Made by a program: the position numbers and the translations under genes. A DNA stretch of 64,000 nucleotides from Acuticoccus sediminis. Its GTDB lineage: Bacteria; Pseudomonadota; Alphaproteobacteria; Rhizobiales; Amorphaceae. Shown here piece after piece: positions 60,396 through 64,000 of this stretch. Below the pieces are notes generated by a model. The model was not told the origin of the DNA. It saw only the letters and a program-made list of their open reading frames with translations, and ran no database searches. Each line of letters starts with the position of its first letter. Positions within the stretch are counted from its first letter, which is position 1. The stretch covers positions 310,001-374,000 of the forward strand of contig NZ_QHHQ01000001.1 in the NCBI RefSeq assembly GCF_003258595.1. Reading direction: 5' to 3'.

Positions 60396-61421
60396 TCAGG
60401 GGACCTCGCGGAAGAGCGAACGGCGCCAGTCGCGCAGGAACCGCTCCTTCTTCAGCTTGTCGAGGAAGGTGAGGAGGCCGGGGCTCATCCTGATGGGCGA
60501 CAGCGACGTGTTCGGCTCACCCGCGGCCCCGCCGCCCGACACCGCCGACAGCGGCAGGAGCTGGGAGCCCTCGGCGATCTTCCCCTGCCCGGCGGGCGAG
60601 ATCAGGTAGTCGACGAAGCGGGTCGCCGCCTGCGGCGCCCCGGTCCAGTGCGGCACGAAGGCCGAGCGGGCGAAGACCAGCGTGTAGTCGGACAGGAAGT
60701 GCAGCGCGAGGCGCGGGTCGTCCTGGACCAGCGCCTGCGCATAGGAGCCGATCACGTTGTAGGCGAGCCGCGCCTGACCCGACGCGACGGCGGCGATCAT
60801 CTCGCCGGTGCAGCAGAACGTCTGCGAGCGGGCCCGGCCCAGGGTCTCGACAAGGCGGGTGGACTGGTAGCCGCGCACTGCGTCCTGCGTCGCGAACATA
60901 TAGCCGACGCCCGAGCGGGTGATGTCGTAGGTGGCGACGCGCCCGTCGAAGAAGGCAGGGTCGTCGCGGATCATGCTGGCAAGCTCGGAGCGGCTCTGCG
61001 GCAGCGCGCGCCCCTCGAACGCTGCGACGTTGTAGACCACGGCGACCGGCTCGGCGGTGAAGCCGAAGAGCTCGCCGCGCCAGTTCGCCCAGTCCGGCCC
61101 CTTGGTGGAGACGTCGATCGGCTCGGCGAGCCCGTGGTTCACGAGGTCGACCTGCAGGTCCATCGCAGAAGAGATGACGACGTCCGGGCGCGGCACGTCC
61201 GACCGTGCCTCCGCCGCCAGCACGGCCGCGTGCAGCTCGCTGGTGTTGAACTCGGTGTACTGGATCGTGATGTCCGGGTTCCGCCTGCCGAAGTCGTCGA
61301 GGAGGTCCTGCATCGCCACGGCGTCGGTGGCGCTCCAGATCTTCAGGATCCGGCGCTCCTCCCGGCATCCGGCGAGTCCGATCACCGCCGCGAGCACGGC
61401 AAGGACGAGAAGGCGCCCCAT
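60396..61421 (-). CDS. Lipoprotein solute-binding protein linked to TctDE
   Basis: A 341-residue periplasmic binding protein with a lipoprotein leader (lipobox 'LAGC' at residues 16-19). It resembles iron/thiamine- or PgtC-type class 2 binding proteins ('KIWSATDAVAMQDLLDDFGRRNPDITIQYTEFNTSEL', 'PRPDVVISSAMDLQVDLVNHG'). A 'TFCCTGEM' cysteine pair lies near 205. It begins 3 bases after the histidine kinase stop and has no permease or ATPase partner. So it is more likely a ligand-sensing accessory of the kinase than a transport component, similar in idea to PgtC in the phosphoglycerate system. That role is inference. Confidence 0.82.
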   Translation of the reverse strand: MGRLLVLAVLAAVIGLAGCREERRILKIWSATDAVAMQDLLDDFGRRNPDITIQYTEFNTSELHAAVLAAEARSDVPRPDVVISSAMDLQVDLVNHGLAEPIDVSTKGPDWANWRGELFGFTAEPVAVVYNVAAFEGRALPQSRSELASMIRDDPAFFDGRVATYDITRSGVGYMFATQDAVRGYQSTRLVETLGRARSQTFCCTGEMIAAVASGQARLAYNVIGSYAQALVQDDPRLALHFLSDYTLVFARSAFVPHWTGAPQAATRFVDYLISPAGQGKIAEGSQLLPLSAVSGGGAAGEPNTSLSPIRMSPGLLTFLDKLKKERFLRDWRRSLFREVP

Positions 61422-61424
61422 CGC

Positions 61425-62882
61425 TCAGGCCTTCGCCCGGGCCGTCGCGGGCGCGGTGCGCGGCACGACCAGCGCCGCCTCGAGCCCGCCGCCCCCGGCG
61501 TCGCGCAGGACGAGCCGCCCGCCATGGCTGCGCGCCACCGCCGCCACGATCGCGAGGCCCAGCCCGGACCCGCCCCGGTCGTCGCGCGTCACGAAGCGCT
61601 CGGTGACGACCGCCTTGTCGGCCTCCGGAATGCCCGGCCCCTGATCGGCGACGATGAGCTCCAGCGCCGGACGGCCGCCGATCTCGGCCGTCGCGAGGCG
61701 CAGGACGATGGTGTTGTCCGCCGGCCCGTGGCGCACGGCATTGTCGACGAGGTTGCGCAGCGCCTCGCGCAGCGCCACCGGATCCCCGGCGATGCACACG
61801 CCCTCGGTGCCCGGCTCGGTCTCGACGCCGAGCGTGATCGTGTCCGGAATGCCACCGCGCAGCGTGTCCTCAAGCACGCGGCGGAAGAGGGCCGCGACGT
61901 CCACCTCGGCCTCGACGGGGCTGTCGGCGCGGTGGATCACCATGGCGTGGGACAGGAGCTGGTTGGTGAGGTGGATCGTCCGGCGCACCCGCTCGCGTCC
62001 GCGCTCGAGCTGCTCGTCCGACGACACCGAACGCTGCAGCGCCAGCGCGCCCTCCACGCCGAAGAGCGCGGTGCGGAGCTGGTGGGCGACGTCGGCGATG
62101 AAGCTCTGCGCGTTGTCGCGGCTCGCGCCGAGGCGCCGCATGAAGTCGTTGATCGCGCCGACCAGAGCGTCCGACTCGCGCGGCGGCGCGATGGTGAGGG
62201 GCGAGAGGTCGTTGGGCGCCCGCGCGCGGATGTCCCGCTCGATGTCGACCAGCGGGCGGATGGCGAGCGAGACGCCCGTGCGCACCGCGAAAAGCCCGGC
62301 CGCCGCCACCGCCGCCAGCGGGATGAGCCCCTTCAGGAAGAGGTCGTTGCGCATCGCCCGCCGCGCCAGGGTCGTCTGGCCGACCGCGACGCCGATCAGC
62401 GTCCGCTCGGTGAGGCCCGGCAGCTCCAGCCAGCTCGTCGCGAGGCGGACCGGCTCGCCGTCGTAGCGGCCGTCGCTGAGCGCGATGGCGCCGCGCGTCC
62501 CGTCCTCCGGCGGCTGGTCGAGGCCCGGGAGGTCGGCGTCGCCCGTCAGCGTCACGCCGCCCTCGCCGACGATCCGGTAGAAGACGCGGTCGTTGGGCGC
62601 GAGCGCCAGGATCTCGAACGCGGAGGTCGGCAGGTCGATCTCCAGTCCTTCCGGCGTCAGCGCGATCCGCTCGCCGATGGAGATCGCCGCGCCGGAGAGG
62701 ATGAGGTCGTAGGTCCGGTCGGCCGCGCTCTGCGAATAGCGCCACAGCCCGATCGACAGCACCGCGATGATGAGCGCGAAGAGGGTCGACGCCCCCACCG
62801 CGAGCCGGCGCTTCAGCGAATAGGGGCGCGGCTCTGGCGGGACCTGGGCGGGGCGGTCCGGCGCGGGAGCCGCGCTAGCCAT
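61425..62882 (-). CDS. tctE: Sensor histidine kinase (TctE-like)
   Basis: A 485-residue membrane kinase. Span 1 is 'ALFALIIAVLSIGLWRY'-like near residues 30-50, then a periplasmic sensor of about 125 residues, span 2 ('LIPLAAVAAAGLFAVRTGVSL' near 190), and a HAMP-like linker. The H-box is 'DVAHQLRTALFGVEG' near 263 with the phospho-acceptor His. Then come the N-box 'NLVDNAVRHGP', G1 'DQGPGIPEAD' and G2 'GGSGLGLAIVAAVARSHGG'. It should phosphorylate the adjacent regulator in response to extracellular tricarboxylates or a similar ligand. It overlaps the regulator gene by 8 bases. Confidence 0.92.
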   Translation of the reverse strand: MASAAPAPDRPAQVPPEPRPYSLKRRLAVGASTLFALIIAVLSIGLWRYSQSAADRTYDLILSGAAISIGERIALTPEGLEIDLPTSAFEILALAPNDRVFYRIVGEGGVTLTGDADLPGLDQPPEDGTRGAIALSDGRYDGEPVRLATSWLELPGLTERTLIGVAVGQTTLARRAMRNDLFLKGLIPLAAVAAAGLFAVRTGVSLAIRPLVDIERDIRARAPNDLSPLTIAPPRESDALVGAINDFMRRLGASRDNAQSFIADVAHQLRTALFGVEGALALQRSVSSDEQLERGRERVRRTIHLTNQLLSHAMVIHRADSPVEAEVDVAALFRRVLEDTLRGGIPDTITLGVETEPGTEGVCIAGDPVALREALRNLVDNAVRHGPADNTIVLRLATAEIGGRPALELIVADQGPGIPEADKAVVTERFVTRDDRGGSGLGLAIVAAVARSHGGRLVLRDAGGGGLEAALVVPRTAPATARAKA

Positions 62883-63546
62883 CGGCGATGCTCGCGATAT
62901 AGCCGAGGCCGCGGATGGTGCGGATCCTCACCGGCGTGTCGGTCAGCTTGCGGCGCAGGCGCGTCAGGGTCTGCTCGACCGCGTTGAGGCTCGGCGCCTC
63001 GTCGAAGGTGTAGATGCGGTCGGCCACCTCCTCCTTCGTCATCACTCGGTCGAGGTTGGCGAGGAAGAGCTCCAGCGCCTGGATCTCGCGCGGGCGGAGT
63101 TCCAGGTCGCGGTCCTCGATGCTGGCGCGGCGGGCCGAGCGGTCGAACACGAAGTTGCCGGCGCTGAAGCGGTTCGAGGCCGCGCCCGACCGCCGCCGCA
63201 CGATCGCCCTGCAGCGCGCCGCCAGCTCGCGGAAGTCGACGGGCTTCACCATGTAGTCGTCGGCACCGACGTCGAGCCCGGTGACGCGGTCGTCCACCTC
63301 CGAGCGGGCGGTGAGGATGAGGACCGGCGTCGTGTTTCCCCGAACCCGCATCCGCGACAGCACGTCGAAGCCGGAGAGGCCCGGCAGGTGGACGTCGAGG
63401 ATGACGAGGTCGAACACGGCGTGCGTCAGCAGCGAGTCGGCGCTGGAGCCGTCACCCTCCACGTCCACCGCGTGCCCCTCGGCGGTCAGCCGCTCGCGGA
63501 TGCTCTCGGCGAGCTCGGCGGTGTCCTCGACCAGCAGGATACGCAT
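62875..63546 (-). CDS. tctD: OmpR-family response regulator (TctD-like)
   Basis: A 223-residue OmpR/PhoB-type regulator. The receiver domain has Asp8 and the phosphorylation site Asp51 ('LVILDVHLPG'), Thr in 'VLILTARSEVDDR' and Lys in 'YMVKPVDFREL' near 103. The DNA-binding winged helix occupies about 125-220 ('LELRPREIQALELFLANLDRVMTKEEVADRIY', 'LRRKLTDTPVRIRTIRGLGYI'). It is first in the tctD-tctE-binding protein operon, divergent from tctC, and probably binds the four 11-bp-spaced repeats at 63634-63672 to turn on tctC. Confidence 0.93.
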   Translation of the reverse strand: MRILLVEDTAELAESIRERLTAEGHAVDVEGDGSSADSLLTHAVFDLVILDVHLPGLSGFDVLSRMRVRGNTTPVLILTARSEVDDRVTGLDVGADDYMVKPVDFRELAARCRAIVRRRSGAASNRFSAGNFVFDRSARRASIEDRDLELRPREIQALELFLANLDRVMTKEEVADRIYTFDEAPSLNAVEQTLTRLRRKLTDTPVRIRTIRGLGYIASIADG

Positions 63547-63633
63547 CAGTCTCGCCCCCCGCCGGTGGGCGGCCGGGAGCCTACGCGTCTAACGTGTCGT
63601 ATCGCGACTCTTCCTCCTGAGGGTGCTGAACGC

Positions 63634-63672
63634 TGTCAGCTTGGTGTCAGGCCCCGGTCAACGTCGTGTCAG
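63634..63672 (+). promoter_or_regulatory. tctC: Four 11-bp-spaced direct repeats, probable TctD operator of tctC
   Basis: The core GTCA occurs at 63635, 63646, 63657 and 63668, exactly 11 bases apart, in TGTCAG, TGTCAG, GGTCAA and TGTCAG. OmpR/PhoB-family regulators bind such tandem repeats on one helix face. A TATACG hexamer at 63681-63686 lies 8 bases past the last repeat, and the fourth repeat covers the -35 position, as in class II activation. The site lies between tctD and tctC, so TctD is the best candidate. The repeat also resembles half-sites of the Pho box, so PhoB cannot be excluded. Confidence 0.65.
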
Positions 63673-63795
63673 CCCTGTGATATACGAATACCAGCGATGC
63701 ATCGACAGCGGTCTCGGCATCCGCGCCGAGCCCCCGGCTGCTCGCTTCACAAGAAACGCGCCGGTTCCGTGGAACCACTGGAGGAAAACCTTACC

Positions 63796-64000
63796 ATGCG
63801 CATGATAACACTGACATCCGCGGCCGTCGTGTCCCTGATGTTCGCCGGTTCCGGTTTCGCGCAAGAGATCGCGATCGATAAGCCCGAGTGCGTGGCGCCC
63901 GCCAAGCCCGGCGGCGGCTTCGACCTCACCTGCCGCATCGCCCAGTCCGGCCTCAAGGGCATCATCGAGCAGCCGGTGCAGGTGACCTTCATGCCCGGCG
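63796..64000 (+). CDS. tctC: Tripartite tricarboxylate transporter receptor TctC (cut by window end)
   Basis: The first 68 codons of a Bug/TctC periplasmic receptor. A Sec leader ('MITLTSAAVVSLMFAGSGFA') is followed by the family start 'ECVAPAKPGGGFDLTCRIAQSGL', where the 'PGGGFD' turn binds carboxylates. It should deliver citrate or another tricarboxylate to TctAB, expected beyond the window. The ATG at 63796 has GGAGG about 11 bases before it; a second in-frame ATG follows two codons later. It is divergent from tctD and probably activated by it. Confidence 0.9.
   Translation, partial: MRMITLTSAAVVSLMFAGSGFAQEIAIDKPECVAPAKPGGGFDLTCRIAQSGLKGIIEQPVQVTFMPG

Noticed and set aside
63634-63672. 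Calling the tctC repeats a Pho box
   Set aside because: The 11-bp phasing and TGTCA cores do resemble PhoB half-sites, but the adjacent OmpR-type regulator TctD and the gene controlled make TctD a better fit. PhoB remains possible.
1-64000. CRISPR arrays, tRNA or rRNA genes, prophage and IS transposases
   Set aside because: I looked for spaced direct repeats, cloverleaf-like segments with conserved T-loop strings, and transposase or integrase motifs, and saw none I could support.

Overview
The window is high-GC, gene-dense DNA from the chromosome, or a large replicon, of an aerobic alphaproteobacterium, most likely a marine or salt-exposed member of the Hyphomicrobiales/Rhodobacterales sphere. 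The evidence is a full ectoine and 5-hydroxyectoine uptake and breakdown locus, a cyoABCD quinol oxidase, many ABC, TRAP and tripartite-tricarboxylate uptake systems, Tat-type leaders on several binding proteins, and many 4-base (ATGA) or 1-base (TGATG) gene overlaps. The genus cannot be read from the sequence. No rRNA, tRNA, phage, IS element or CRISPR array was seen.

Layout. 1-5349: a glucan-handling locus, with the end of a GH3 beta-glucosidase and a GH144-type endo-glucanase facing an operon of an OpgG/OpgD-type periplasmic glucan protein, an alpha/beta hydrolase and a GH15 glucoamylase-like enzyme. 5908-7470: a CobW-type metallochaperone GTPase and a repeat-rich spacer holding a 150-bp palindrome. 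7471-11597: cyoABCD. 11781-12989: an MFS transporter. 13403-26984: ectoine catabolism. The atf-ssd-asnC genes run left and enuR-uehABC-usp-eutABC-doeA-doeB run right from a shared control region. 27178-28695: a small PepSY-like secreted protein and a siderophore-interacting flavoprotein.

28771-36548: a spermidine/putrescine-type ABC importer with two paralogous prolidase-like amidohydrolases and an M24 peptidase, read as an import-and-hydrolyse module for a peptide-like compound. 36701-38124: a GAF protein and a degenerate cation-diffusion-facilitator protein. 38121-42654: a branched-chain-amino-acid-type ABC importer. 42798-48840: a second PotABCD-type importer with an SDR oxidoreductase and a HisD paralogue whose zinc site is altered. 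It probably oxidises an imported polyol, perhaps a sulfonated one. 49026-51200: a large calcineurin-like phosphoesterase with no signal peptide. 51298-56443: an RND efflux pump with its MarR-type regulator and a clear operator palindrome. 56870-60373: an MFS transporter, a Nudix hydrolase and a PiT phosphate permease. 60396-64000: a TctDE two-component system co-transcribed with a lipoprotein binding protein, divergent from a truncated tctC whose promoter carries four direct repeats at exact 11-bp spacing.

How it works together. Most of the window is substrate acquisition coupled directly to catabolism: each importer sits with the enzymes that open its probable substrate. The best understood part is the ectoine locus. 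UehABC imports ectoines, EutABC convert hydroxyectoine to ectoine, DoeA and DoeB open and deacetylate it to diaminobutyrate, and Atf and Ssd carry the carbon to aspartate under EnuR and AsnC control. The less understood parts worth attention are the HisD-paralogue operon, the duplicated amidohydrolase operon, the glucan locus and the nested palindromic repeat.
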